NCBI GenBank assembly: GCA_018881555.1
Contig: JACAXG010000028.1
Location: forward strand, 318,156-382,155
DNA: 64,000 nt
Reading direction: 5' to 3'
Source of the DNA: Amblyornis subalaris
Taxonomy: Eukaryota > Chordata > Aves > Passeriformes > Ptilonorhynchidae
In this document: positions 27,701 to 38,000 of the stretch, piece after piece
Position numbering within the stretch: the first letter of the stretch is position 1
Layout of the letters: each line of letters opens with the position of its first letter
The notes under the pieces: model-generated
Seen by the model: only the letters and a program-made list of their open reading frames with translations
Told to the model about the DNA's origin: nothing
The model's database searches: none
Position numbers and translations under genes: made by a program

Positions 27701-28198
27701 TGACTCATAGAGGGAGAGTTTCCGAGGTCAGCAAAACCAAAAAAAAACCAAGCACAGGGCCCCAGGAAAGCTGGGATGTGAAAACATCAGTTTGTTTAGA
27801 TGTTTCTGCGTAGGATGTCGCAGGCTGTTGGCACAGGGCACCAATGCCGTGGCACCACAGGGCGCAGGGTCATGAACACCAGCACCATGGCAGGGAGGCA
27901 GTGGCTGAGGACAGGGTTATTCCTGCTGACCAAGCTGTAACAGGTCACTGCAGGGTCACAACCTGCCCAGCTAAATAATCCCCCCACTACCATCCTCCTG
28001 GGCTCAGGTGTAAAGACAAACCTCTGGTCCTAGGGTATGAAAGCTGGTGGTGGAGCTCTCGCCTGACATTTTGGGTCCTGTGTTTGCTGACACTGGTGCA
28101 GAACGCTCTGTGCTGCACACAGGAATGGGAACAGCAACAAGCGGTAGGGCCTGATATCACCATCTGCTCAGAGCCCATCTTGGGCACAGAAAACCCAG
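21721..28198. other. Non-coding flank, no recognisable gene
   Basis: Mixed composition with several isolated Ns. Contains the 18-bp repeat at 26293-26364. AT-richer parts lie at 23370-23480, 24840-25040 and 27160-27340. Frames are short and domain-free. Confidence 0.5.
26293..26364. repeat. 18-bp tandem repeat, 4 exact-length copies
   Basis: The unit CTGGTGGCTCTGTTGTGC is repeated four times with single-base changes in copies 3 and 4. The plus-strand frame through it reads Leu-Val-Ala-Leu-Leu-Cys periodically, but the surrounding frame (26260-26475) is short and has no other protein features. Confidence 0.95.
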
Positions 28199-28686
28199 AA
28201 TTATAGTGTTTGGGTTCTCAGAGGAGTAAGGAGGGGTCAGCAGAACTGCCTCCTTGGACAGCTGGAGGGCAGACTGAGTTGTTGAGGAGCCTGACTGACA
28301 GATTTCCTTGGGAATCTTGAAGGGCACAGAATTCCCCCAGGGAACTACAGGCCTGTCAGTCTGACCTTGGTGTTGGGGAACCTTATGGGCCAGATCATCT
28401 TGAGTGCCATCACACAGCGGGTACAAGACAACCAAGGGATCAGGCCCAGTTTAGATTGGATATTAGGAAAAAATTTCTCCATGGAAAGGGCTGTCCAGCC
28501 TTGGCACAGGCTGCCTAGCACAGTGATGAAATCACTGTCCCTGGAGGGATTTAAAAGCCACGTAAATGTGGCACTTGGGGACGTAGGTTATTGGTGGCCT
28601 TGGCAGTGCTGGGAGAATGGTTGGACTTAATGGTCTTGGAGACCTTTTCCAACCTAAACAATTCCATGATTCTATGATGCTATGTA
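28199..28686 (+). mobile_element. CR1 LINE fragment, 3' end intact, two internal deletions
   Basis: Three CR1 pieces lie in the sense orientation. About 28230-28325 reads, allowing frame breaks, as the ORF2 segment ending LRSLTDRFPWE, equivalent to the CR1 FRRLVDRVPWE block. About 28335-28450 reads in one frame as GNYRPVSLTLVLGN, then DNQGIRPS, the start of the reverse-transcriptase fingers. From 28451 the sequence is the CR1 3' region, starting TTGGATATTAGGAAAAAATT and finishing with a GATTCTATGATGCTATG tail at 28669-28686. The intervening ORF2 blocks are absent at two junctions, near 28330 and 28450. The left limit is uncertain. The copy is dead: its reading frame is broken and most of ORF2 is missing. 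Confidence 0.9.
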
Positions 28687-28977
28687 GTAAGTCATCCTTA
28701 TTCAAAGGGCTCTGTCTGAAACCTGGCATCGGCAATAGAGAACATGTTGCATCTTTGCTGGTACCTCTTCAATCTGGTTTGCAAGACATCCTGGAGGACG
28801 TGACCTTGCAGGCAGGCAGCATATCAAACCTGCATGATCTGAGCATCTCTGCATCAGCAGCAGCCTGTTGGGTACAGGGCAGTTAATAAATAATGAGGAT
28901 GTCAAAGATGACAGCAAGAAAGTGGGAGCAGGTAGCAGCTTTGCAGTCAGCTCTCCCACAGCCGCTTGGCACCCTCC

Positions 28978-29270
28978 AATTCGAGGCGAGCGCCGGCGTC
29001 GGTTCCTCCTGGCGCGGTGGAGCCGCGGTGCGCCCCGGGGCAGCCTGCAGCACCGCGCCGCCGGACAGCTCCCGAGGGCACGGCGAGCACGCAAACGCTT
29101 GGAAGAGCAATTTGTGTCTTCGGGGGGCAAATCCCGTGACGCAGCGGGAGGCACCCGGCTACAGCAGCGGAGAGACACGGGGCAGGAGCCGCCGCAGGAG
29201 CCGCGCCCGCTGGTCTGTGACGGGGTGTGCCAAGGGGGTTAACCCTGCTCGGAGCGGGGATGGAGGCGTT
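28978..29270. promoter_or_regulatory. CpG island, candidate promoter 3' of HS3ST4
   Basis: By eye I count about 37 CpG dinucleotides in 28981-29280, with 12 in the first 60 bases, against very few in the surrounding kilobases. The block is GC-rich and contains CCGTGACGCAGC, which includes a CRE-like half site, near 29134. It starts about 290 bp right of the CR1 copy and about 3.9 kb past the HS3ST4 stop codon. Frames on both strands are open through it (for example 28868-29242 plus, 124 residues, Arg-rich), but this is expected from the base composition and no domain is recognisable. No TATA box is evident. It may be the start of an unannotated transcript; direction cannot be told. Confidence 0.6.
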
Positions 29271-32200
29271 GCAAGAGACAGCTGGATCAGCAGAATATGG
29301 GCATTGCTTTCTCGGGATTTGCGGGAGAGGAGTGCACCCGCCCCAGTGCTGTGCTGAAGCACGGGTGCTGCCAGGGCAGCTCCTCAGGACACCGGCTCCT
29401 GTTCACAGGAGTTTCTTTCAAGGGTTGAATTACATCATACCACAACTCAAAGATTAGGAACCTGAGGTGTAATTGATCTTCTGATGGCTTTTTAAACATC
29501 TGGTGAGAGGGAGCTGCTTTCCAAACAGCAGAATCTACACCAAAATGATCTTGATTTGAATAAGTATTCCATCCTTGTTTGGTAAATATACCCAGTGTTA
29601 ATGGTGCTTAATGGTGCCTGTAATTGGTGTCTAAAGTTATTTAAAAGTAAATTTACTAGAAAATAATTAGCAATTTTATAGTTCACTACTTCCTAATTTT
29701 GTCGATAAAAGTTTTTCCGTGGTTTTTATCAGATGACACAATAGGGCCATGCTGTGAAATAACCTTTTTTCAAACAAGCAGGAAATTGTGCACCGAAAAT
29801 AAGATAAAAAAATTTTCCTCCTTATTTATTTGCCTGGAAGCCAGCCCTCTCCTTCAGCCCTATCTTTCTATTAGCCACTGATTTATCCTTAATCAGCAGC
29901 AAGTGAAACTTCCCAGGCATTGCTCGAGGATTTGTTCTTTGTGACCTTGGGAAGTGCACCCCAAACTGCGAGGTCAGTGAGAAAAGCTCTCCCTCACCCC
30001 AGGACCTGCAGGCTGGCCCACGTGGTCCTGGGCCTGGTGCTTGTCCTCTTCCTGGCCCTGGCTGCAGCATGTGCCTTCCCTGGCCCTTTTGGTAGTGGGG
30101 GCCATGGCCTGTGGGGTAGGTCACGGCCAGCACTGTCCTGTTGTGGCTCCCGCTTATGGGGTGTTGGTGCTGCTGGGGGGGGCAAGAGAAACAGAGCTGA
30201 GAAATGCAGCTGCTACAATGATTTATTGTTTAGTGCTGTGGGTTCCAGGGTTCAGCTCGGGACAGTCATGTCGTTCAGGTACAGAGACACCGACGGACAG
30301 AGACGCATTGGGGAGGCGGTGACAGCACAGCAGGGTGGGTTCAGAACAGACCAACTCTCCATTTCCAGTCTCTGAACCAGAAAGTACCAGCTTTTCCAGA
30401 ACAATGAATCACTCAGTCTGTGTATAAAATTAAATATAATTTATGCTTTGCTAATTGAAACCAAATACAAAATTCAATTTCCTGTGTGCTCAAATGCTGA
30501 CATTTAAATATTTTTTTTTNAAAAAAAGTGTTATTAACCCGACTCTCATTTGGCAGGCCACNCTCTGGCCAGATAGAAAATAATCCCCCCGTCCAGCCCT
30601 GGTGCCAGTGGGGCATCCATGGGACGCACTTCCAAAGAACAAAACAAAATAACCCCGCCCCCCAGTCCCCATGCTCCAGCCCACCCCAGGGTGACTGGCA
30701 TGTCCCTGCTGCCTTCCAGCATTGCAGTGCTGGTAGCGCCACAGTTGCACCTGGGGAGAGGGTTGGGGGGCCAGAGGGTCCTGTCCCACCATGCTGGCGT
30801 GGTTGGTGCCCATGGAGCAGGCGCTCAGGGTGGAGCAGCAGGGTTTCCTCTCCCAGTGGGCACCCATCAGCTCCTGCCGAGCTGGAGACAGCATCTGGTA
30901 TAAAAAATAAACCTCTGAATACATGGCAGAAATAACGGAAGTGAGTGTGGGGGGCAGGCGGGAGGGGCATAGCGGGTGCAGCATCTCCCTGGCCCACCCA
31001 GGAGCCATCATCCCCCGGGGCTGAGCCCCTCCAGCAGCCAGGGCCGCCAGTCCCAGCACCTCCCATCAGCACTGCCAGGGCCAGCCCCACACCACAGTGG
31101 GGCTGCAGCACACTGAGGACAGGCAGAGAATCCTGAACATCCCTCTGGCGAGGNGAGCACTGGGCCTGGAGCCCCTTGTCCTCCATTGAGCATCTTGCAC
31201 CAAATCCATATTATGCAACAACAGGTTTCATTTAGGACCTGTTCTGATATTTTAATAATGTGTGAAACACTCTAAAATTATTCTTACAATATACTTCCAA
31301 TTTTCCTGTAATAATTTGGGAGTTTGTGGGTTTGTGAAAACTGTGCTATGTCAGGAGCTGTGTTTAAATCTGACCAGGCTGATGGGAACTGACGTGACGT
31401 CAGCAGGNACCTCGCAGTGCCCCTTCAGCATGGGCCACACAGTAAATTGTCCAAATGGCTTCAGCTCTTCTCATCCAATCCAAGGCACCGGCACCATTTC
31501 ACGGCGTAATGAACCACATGACAGGCCCTGGAACACCAAGCAGGTTCAGCTTGTCACCCAGTGCAACACTGATTTAATCTCGTTAGCTGGAGCTGTAGGG
31601 AGTTTTCACCTTAATCAGAAGAGAGTCCTGGTCCTCCCACAGCAATCCCATTTTGCACCTCTGCCGGGGACCCGCCCAATGGGAGGGGGCTCTCGTGTAG
31701 CTACACCCCAAGCTGAAGGCATTCTTAAGCCCTCATCAGAGCAAAGAGAGCTGCCAGCAGTGTCCGACTGCCCTCAGAAACCACCATGCGAGGTGATTTC
31801 CAGCAGCTCTGCATTTTGCCTTTGTTCCCTCTCTGCCTGGCTTCCCCCAGCAGTGGAGGTGGAACTGTGCAGCAGTGTCAAAGTGCTGCTCCTGCTCTCC
31901 GCTGGGCCCAGCAAGCAGCTCTCGTCACACTGGAGGATCCAGTGGGAATATGGGTTTATTCTACAATTTCTACCAGGATTTGCAATTTTGGGTGACTTGG
32001 CCGTTTCCACTAGAAAGTACAGCTGAGCAGTGCGCTGAGTAGTACTTGCCCTGGGAATTCATTGCTCTTTTGTAATTCTGAAGTACGATGAAGGCTGCTT
32101 CCCTGTTCTGCAACCCCAGCTGTCCACAGCAAGCAGCGGGGATTGCATTTTCAAGGTGCAAATGAATGGCCGTGCCAGGGGTCCTGACTGTCAGACCCTG

Positions 32201-32614
32201 TGCTGAGGCTGTCCTCAGGCCTCTGCCCCGCAGCCAACCCCTTGGTTCCCACTGGGAACACGTGGCTCCAAACCATGGAGCAGGGCATGGCACGGCCTGG
32301 CCGGGAGGTGCTGCATGGACACGTGTGGCACCACACCATGCCTCGGCAGCTTGGCTGGGCAGTGGGAGCCCAGCTCACTCCTGGCGAGCCTGGGAATATT
32401 CTTTCTACTCCCAGGAGGGTGGGGATCTGAGGGGACCCAGTTCTGATCTCACTGAGCGTCTCAGCAAAGCAGGAGCCACTCTCTTCCAACAGCGGAGGTG
32501 CACCCATCAGTTGGAGGAGAATTGGGCCAGGTGTCTGTGGCACTTGGTAAATTCTAGTTTTAGTGCAACAAGTAATTGAAATGTCTGGTGCAAATGAAGT
32601 TCCTGTACATAGTT
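29271..32614. other. 3' flank of HS3ST4 between the CpG island and the UTR
   Basis: AT-rich at 29440-29900 and 30400-30540, the latter with a T-run and A-run around a single N at 30520. The rest is GC-rich. Holds the CRE at 31390-31402 and alternative minus-strand AATAAA signals at 31955 and 30222. No supported gene. Confidence 0.5.
31390..31402. promoter_or_regulatory. CRE palindrome TGACGTCA with an overlapping half site
   Basis: TGACGTGACGTCA contains a full CRE octamer at 31395-31402 and a TGACGT half site directly before it at 31390-31395. It lies about 1.75 kb past the HS3ST4 stop codon. Motif match only. Confidence 0.3.
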
Positions 32615-33150
32615 CCTTTGCAGCATAACTGGCTTTATTCCTTCCACACACAACAACCAGTGTGCATGGGACTGCACATGGCCTGAATGTACCAGAGCTG
32701 ATGCTGCTGTTTGGGCAAAACTAAAGTGCAGGGCAGGAGAAATCTAATCTATGGGTTTGTCCCAGTGCTGGGGTTTGGGAGCCACCCTCCCACCCAGCTC
32801 GCCATGGCGGGAGGTCTGGTCCTGCCTGCCTGGCTGCAAGGGGGACACCAGCAGCGAAATGTCGACACAAAGTGCCCCACCACCCTGAGGAGCCCTGCTC
32901 CCTCTGCCTGTTCCTCCTCCCACCCGCCCCTGACCCCCAGTGTTGTGGAGGGGAGAGCCCAAGTGCAGCCCGGGGTGACAGGCCACTACAGTTCCAGAAC
33001 TGGACACGTGGGGCGACTTCGGCTTGCAGCCCTGACAACACAAGAGCCTGGCACACACAGGGCTGAGCCTCCGGCCCCGAGTGAGTTTTGGGTCTGAAAT
33101 GATGATTCGCATCCCAAAAACAAAAAAGGTTTTTTCCTGATTTTGTGGTT
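32615..33150 (-). other. HS3ST4: HS3ST4 3' untranslated region (candidate extent)
   Basis: This sequence directly follows the TAG stop on the minus strand. No coding potential is evident. The lower limit is set about 20 bases past the nearest AATAAA on the minus strand (32634-32639). If that signal is weak or unused, the UTR may run on to further candidates at 31955-31960 or 30222-30227. Confidence 0.4.
32634..32639 (-). terminator. HS3ST4: Candidate poly(A) signal AATAAA of HS3ST4
   Basis: A perfect AATAAA on the minus strand, about 510 nt past the stop codon, with a TTGTTGTGTGTGG stretch just upstream of it. The expected downstream GU-rich element is only modest. It is the closest canonical signal to the stop; others lie at 31955-31960 and 30222-30227. 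Confidence 0.35.
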
Positions 33151-33787
33151 CTACTTATCACTTTCTTCCTGCTCCCACTGGAAATCTTGGCCCGTCATTT
33201 GGTAAAACATTACATTGAAGGGTTTGTAAAACTTCCGCAGTCTGTGGATGACGTCTGGGTCTATTTTGGGGTGAGTTCGACCCTTGGACTTGCCCAAACA
33301 CCGGGGAGCACTGCTGTCCTCTGGCTTCTTTAGACAGGGAAACCCCTTGGTTTTATTAAAATAAAAATGCTTCTCTGTCACAATTCTCTTGAGGCCTAAG
33401 AAGTCCTGGACCTTGGCCATTTCCCCAGCTGGGTCAGTGATGAGCCTCTCACCACTGACAAACAGGATCTGGGAGAGGGGGAAGTACTGGAGCCAGTTTT
33501 CCAAGTGCAGGGCATAAATCCCGATGCGGATAGCACTCCAGGAGGCATCAATCAGCCCCAGAGTCCGGTTCTTGAAGGCCAGCACCTCAAAGGTGGGGAT
33601 CTCTGGCTTCTTGGAGAGCGTCTGTGTGTAGTCTGAGATGGCGCGGGTGACCGGGTTCCGCACCACCACGATCAGCTTCGTGTCCTTGGCCATGGAGTGA
33701 ATGCGCCTGGGGGCCTCATTGGTCACGAAGTAGCTGGGGGTCTTCTCCATGGTGATCTGGCCATCCAGCGTCTTGGGCATCACGTTC
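33151..33787 (-). CDS. HS3ST4: HS3ST4 terminal coding exon: heparan sulfate glucosamine 3-O-sulfotransferase 4 (C-terminal half)
   Basis: Golgi type II membrane enzyme that moves sulfate from PAPS to the 3-OH of glucosamine in heparan sulfate. The exon encodes 211 whole residues plus the last base of a split codon, against about 456 for the full protein, and ends at TAG 33151-33153. Numbering from the Val codon at 33781-33783: a KTPSYF motif at 14-19; the 3'-phosphate-binding pair Arg42 and Ser50 in [16 protein letters not shown]-glycosylation sequons at Asn72 and Asn143; the Cys150/Cys162 pair expected to form the family disulfide; then [10 protein letters not shown], which lies on the PAPS side of the fold. 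The Gln-Trp-Glu-Gln-Glu-Glu tail and the MPKTLDGQ start fit isoform 4 as I recall it, rather than 2, 3A, 3B or 6. The 5'-phosphosulfate loop and catalytic Glu are in exon 1, outside the window. There is no frameshift, internal stop or N. The first in-frame Met (33778-33780) is internal and not a real start. Confidence 0.95.
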
Positions 33788-33815
33788 CTGTGCAGAAGCA
33801 GAGGAGGTGGTTAGC
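33788..33815 (-). other. HS3ST4: Splice acceptor and branch point of the HS3ST4 last exon
   Basis: Read on the minus strand, the intron ends in TGCTTCTGCACAG, with the AG at 33789-33788 and the first exon base, G, at 33787. A CTAAC branch-point match lies at 33814-33810, with its adenosine about 23 nt from the AG, and the stretch between is pyrimidine-rich. The single leading G followed by AAC GTG ATG implies a codon split after its second base. This completes the Arg that precedes Asn-Val-Met-Pro in HS3ST4 orthologues, as I recall them. Confidence 0.9.
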
Positions 33816-33929
33816 AAGGGGCCAGGCAGGGAGGAGGAAGGATGCTGCCACTCCTGCAGGACCCCCAGACCCAAGTATTTCTGGCTTTGTTTCTTCTCAG
33901 CCCCAAGCCATGGTGGGCATCTAGAATGT

Positions 33930-34500
33930 AAAGTCAGCCCTGCTGACACATTATACAGACAATTGGCCATAGGCATATGTAGACCAAAGCTAATTGGCAC
34001 TAAACCTGCACAATACCTGCCTGTTCAGAAGCCATCTGCTCCCATTTGCTCAATTAAGCCTATTCACTCCAGAGCCATGTACGGAGCGGCGCAGTTCGGA
34101 TTACACAGGACCTTTTTGTTACGATGACATGCTTTTAAATGTCTCAGCTAATAAAACTTAATACAGAATAAGATCCCTTGCTTCTAGTACAATAATTAAA
34201 TTTATTTACTATCTTGTGTGTGAGAAAGAATGACTTTTCTTTTATCTCTAATTCACATGCTCTGTCAATAATTAATTGCTGCTGGGTTTTGAGCTTCCTG
34301 TGCAAGCACTTTTATTAGCCAAAAGGAATTTGCCTACTGGATAAATTAGCATGTAGCAAGATTTTCCTGGATAGCATATTACCATATTGTAAAATGAAAC
34401 TGCAGTGAGATAGCAGTTATGTCTAAGAAAATGAAGAGGTAAACGCTTGTCCCAGTGCCACCAGTTAAAGATTATCATAGCCAGCCAGAGGGTATTAAGT
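33930..34500. other. AT-rich intronic island next to the last HS3ST4 exon
   Basis: AT-rich, CpG-poor sequence with CAATTGGCC, GCTAATTGGC, AATTAAATTTATTTAC and AATAATTAATTGC words. It ends abruptly at the CR1 stub at 34502. Its texture and place beside the exon suggest a conserved intronic element, possibly affecting splicing or expression. Confidence 0.35.
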
Positions 34501-34501
34501 G

Positions 34502-34548
34502 ATCACAGAATCACAGAATAAGCTGAGTTGGAAGGGACCCAGAGGATG
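34502..34548 (-). mobile_element. CR1 LINE 3'-end stub
   Basis: The sequence ATCACAGAATCACAGAATAA followed by GCTGAGTTGGAAGGGACCC is the reverse complement of an avian CR1 3' end (its tandem tail plus the last tens of bases). It is heavily 5' truncated, and similarity fades by about 34548. It sits about 0.7 kb inside the intron from the HS3ST4 acceptor, directly against an AT-rich island that ends near 34500. Confidence 0.85.
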
Positions 34549-34634
34549 TCCCCTGCAAGAGTATCACAGCCTCGTTCACACCTGTTGTGCGGCCGGGTGG
34601 CTGAGGGGCTGGAGGCTGTGCCACAGCCAGGCAC

Positions 34635-34677
34635 CCGCCCGCTGCCCACTGCCCGCTGCCCTCTGCCCGCTGCCCGC
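34635..34677. repeat. Short GC-rich tandem repeat, 7-bp-based
   Basis: Repeated CTGCCCG/CTGCCCA/CTGCCCT units on the plus strand. The copies are degenerate. The repeat lies about 90 bp right of the CR1 stub. Confidence 0.8.
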
Positions 34678-34936
34678 ACCGTGCCCTGGCTGTGGGCAGC
34701 CCCAGCCCTGCCACGGTGCCCAGGAGGAGGAGCAGGGTCGCTGCTCCCAGCAAGCACTCTCAGCACTGGGCAGGTCTCCTGTGGCAGACACAGAGGATGG
34801 CGATGCCCACGGTCTTGCAGGATTATCCCTTTGTATTGCAACTATTTTTAGTACAAACATATGGTGAGGAAATTATGTGAATAGGCTGGAAATGGCTCTG
34901 TGAGAGCACCTTGGGCAGTGACAGCCGCAGTGATGC

Positions 34937-34944
34937 TGACGTCA
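34937..34944. promoter_or_regulatory. CRE palindrome TGACGTCA in the HS3ST4 intron
   Basis: A full CRE octamer about 1.15 kb inside the intron from the acceptor. It is surrounded by ordinary sequence without a CpG cluster. Motif match only. Confidence 0.25.
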
Positions 34945-37900
34945 AACTGTTGGGCCCCAGGAAGACCCATTTCAGGAATCACACAGCTGAAGCCTAGAGC
35001 AGAAGCAGCTGATAGGCAGAGTCTGCTAGATGTGCCTGTCAGTGTCACCTCATATTTGTGACTGTGAAAGGCATCAACCAGCTTTAACGCCCCTGTAATA
35101 TGTGTATTCACTGCTGGTGCCATCCAGCCCACCAGGCTTGTTCTGCTGAGGTGCTGCTGGGCAAGGTGAGGGGTGTCCTGCCAAGGCAAGAGCAAGGGTG
35201 GGTTTGATACTGCCACAGGGCTGCCAGTGTCTTCAGCACTTTGGGTGAAGAGGCCAGTGGTTCCTGTGGCTGCCCCTCTCCTGCTGCAGAACCTTTCCTG
35301 CTGAACAGTGCCTGTCTGCATACCAGCAATGGGGTCTGCAGGGCTGCAGAACTCCAGCTTCCTGTCTCAGGGCCAGCAGGCTGGTGGCCAGGCTCTATAA
35401 GAGGCCCATCCCTCTGGTGTCAGTCCCCCCCTGGAGCTGCCTTTCCGATGGCAAGGCGCCTGCAGCCCCGTCTTCTGCCCAGAGCACTCTGGTGCTTCAT
35501 CCATGCCTCGCATCAGCCACTCGAGTAGCAGTGACATGAAGGGAGCAAGGATTAGTTAGAACGATGCACCTTGAGGTATTTTTTCCTTTAAGAATAGCCT
35601 GGAAAAATTAAGAAGGATGTGAGCACTTGGGGACTGCCGATTCTGCAGAATTACATACTAGCTTCCCTGGGGGATCCAGCACCCGCATTTAAGAGCTCTG
35701 TGGGAAGGAAGCAGCTTTTATGGCTATGAAGATCACAGCAAGCCCCACAGTATGATCAGAGATGAGCCCTCGGGTGCCCACTGCTGTACTACAGGGGTGG
35801 GGGGCAGTGCCACCAGCAGCACTGCTCCGTGCCCACTCCCACGATAGCTCAAGGCTATCAGCTGGCAGTGGAGGATGGGGAGCAACCCACCTCCAGCAAG
35901 GACAAGAGCCGTGATCACGGGTTGTCTGTTCCCCACAGCAGCACCAGATGCCCTAGGGCATTTGGTTTGGTTTGTATGAAACAAACACACTGGGGGTTTA
36001 CAAAAGAGGCACGAACAAACTATTAATTACAAGAGCCCCTTCAGATGATGTTACCACAATAAACAGGAGCCAAGAAATTGCAAAGTTAATAATCTGGAAG
36101 TGCTGCCACATTTAAGGACTGTGTTTAACTCCGTGCACAATAAAGACAAATGGATGGATGGGTTGGCCCTGAGGAGAGAAAACGGGGAAGCAGTGATCGA
36201 GGAAAAGAGGAGGAGGAAGAGATTCAGCTTTTGCTGTACAGTTTTAAGGATAAAGCTGGAAGCCACAGTGTGTCCTCAAGACACCCTGGCCCTGCAGAGC
36301 CTGGAATGACTGTGGCTCTGGGACGTATGTACAGAAAGGCTTTTCTCCAAACTCTGCCATGTTTCAGAGTCCCTTCTCATGTGCTGCCCTGCAGGGGCAG
36401 GCATCAAGCTGCACCATGCAGGTGAAGGAGGCTTGAGCCTGCAGTCCTAGGGTCAGGTGCCCTGCGCACGGCCGGTGGCACACAATATCTGCTGCCCAAC
36501 TGAGAGTGGCATACGGCACTGCCAGCTCCTGTTGCTGGGAATAACAAGGGTGTTAAAGNTGGAGCAACCAAGCCTCTGGCACGGCAGGCATGCTCCTCAG
36601 AGCAGTTAACCTTCACAGAGCTGCTGCCATGTGCTCTGCCCTAATTGCGTGTGTGCCGGCGGAATGCTAACCAGCTCCGTGTGCGCAGGCAGGGTGATGC
36701 TCTGCATCGCTCTGCTGTGCTGGCTCATGCAGAGCAGTTTGCAGCGTGGGGCCAGGGCTTTGTTCCTGGAGGGGGCATGTAGGCTTTGGAACACACTCCA
36801 GCTTTCCTTGCAGTGGTTGTGTCCGTTTCAAGTCCAGGCTGGTTGCTGAAGAGGCACGGCCACGCTGTGACTGCACCTGACTTGCCTGCACAGGGCAGTG
36901 CAGGAGGTGAAGTGTTGGAATGGGACACATCTACTCATGGCTCTGCCACTGGTGTCTTCCCACCTGCACCTCTGCTCTCTCCATCGCTGCCCACCTGAAA
37001 AAGGGGAGCAATGACAACAAGCCACTGGCAGGAGCTCCACTGACACAGGCACGGACAAAGCCTCTGCTCCCTTCATCCCCTTGTGTTTGTTGGTGCAGCA
37101 TTGGTGTTACACTGTGCAATGCCAAAACAAAACTGTCATGCTAGGCTTGGACCCAGGAATTACCTGGTCCTCCAAGCAGATGATCCAATTTGTATTACTG
37201 AGTACTTGCTTGGGCTTTTGATGTTTCTCTCCTTTCCTCTTCATTCCTCAGTGCTGTGCTCAGAGGCTAAGGAGGGCCGGGCTGCTCTGTGCACCCTGGC
37301 ACCCCTGAGCCGCACAGGGACTTGCTGCTGTCACTCCTTCAGGTTTCTGCTCTGTGCATGGAAGGCACCCAGCCACTGTGGGCGGCAGGCAGGACAGCTG
37401 GCTCCCGCCTGCCCTGGCTTGGAGCAGAGGCCAACTCTAAGCCCTCATTGGGAAAATGTGCTGTAGTAATTGTTCTCAACTGCTGGCTTCAAACAAGCTC
37501 TTTATTTTCAAAGGATACATTTTATAAATTTGCGAATTTGCATGTTGCCAAAATCCCCTTGTGGTTTATTTAAATCCAGATTATCTTGTTTATTCCTTCA
37601 GTCACAGCTGTCATTTATCTCTGTGTAGGCAGCTTGTTCACGATGTTGCAGGTTTCCTGCAATCCCACTCAAAAGGAGTCTTTGTTAACTGTATTTTCAT
37701 GTTCTCAACAAGAGAAAAAAGTTCATAGCAACTCCCAGGGCTTGAGGAATCGCAGAGGAGGGCATGGATTTGCATGATTGCCATGGAAAGAGGAAATGGC
37801 CAGGTGCTGCAAGTGTCACCTGCCCACAGAGCTCCTCTCTGCTGCTCCTTGGGGTGGAGCAAACAGCTGCTTTTGTCTTCTGAAAAGATAAACATGAATC

Positions 37901-38000
37901 CTTTTTCTTTTTATTATTAACACATTCTGGTATAATTGCTTGAGCTGTCAGCTGTGACCTGCCTGTAATTCAGCAGGCGTGGGATTTTCAAGGGGAGAGN

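Larger units (their letters stand above)
34549..38000. other. Intronic sequence, no recognisable gene
   Basis: GC-rich at first (with the 7-bp-based repeat and the CRE at 34937), then mixed. A purine-rich run GAGGAAAAGAGGAGGAGGAA lies at about 36199-36218. No domain in any frame. Confidence 0.5.

Noticed and set aside
28702..29357. Frames of 124-158 residues through the CpG island.
   Set aside because: GC-rich DNA lacks stop codons; both strands are open at once and the translations are Arg/Pro/Ala-rich without a domain. The island itself is kept as a candidate promoter.
31262..32026. A 254-residue plus-strand frame antisense to the HS3ST4 3' region.
   Set aside because: It contains an N-derived X and no recognisable domain, and it begins in AT-rich non-coding sequence.
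33697..33924. Plus-strand and alternative minus-strand frames overlapping the HS3ST4 exon edge.
   Set aside because: These are shadows of the real exon; the real frame and splice site explain the region.
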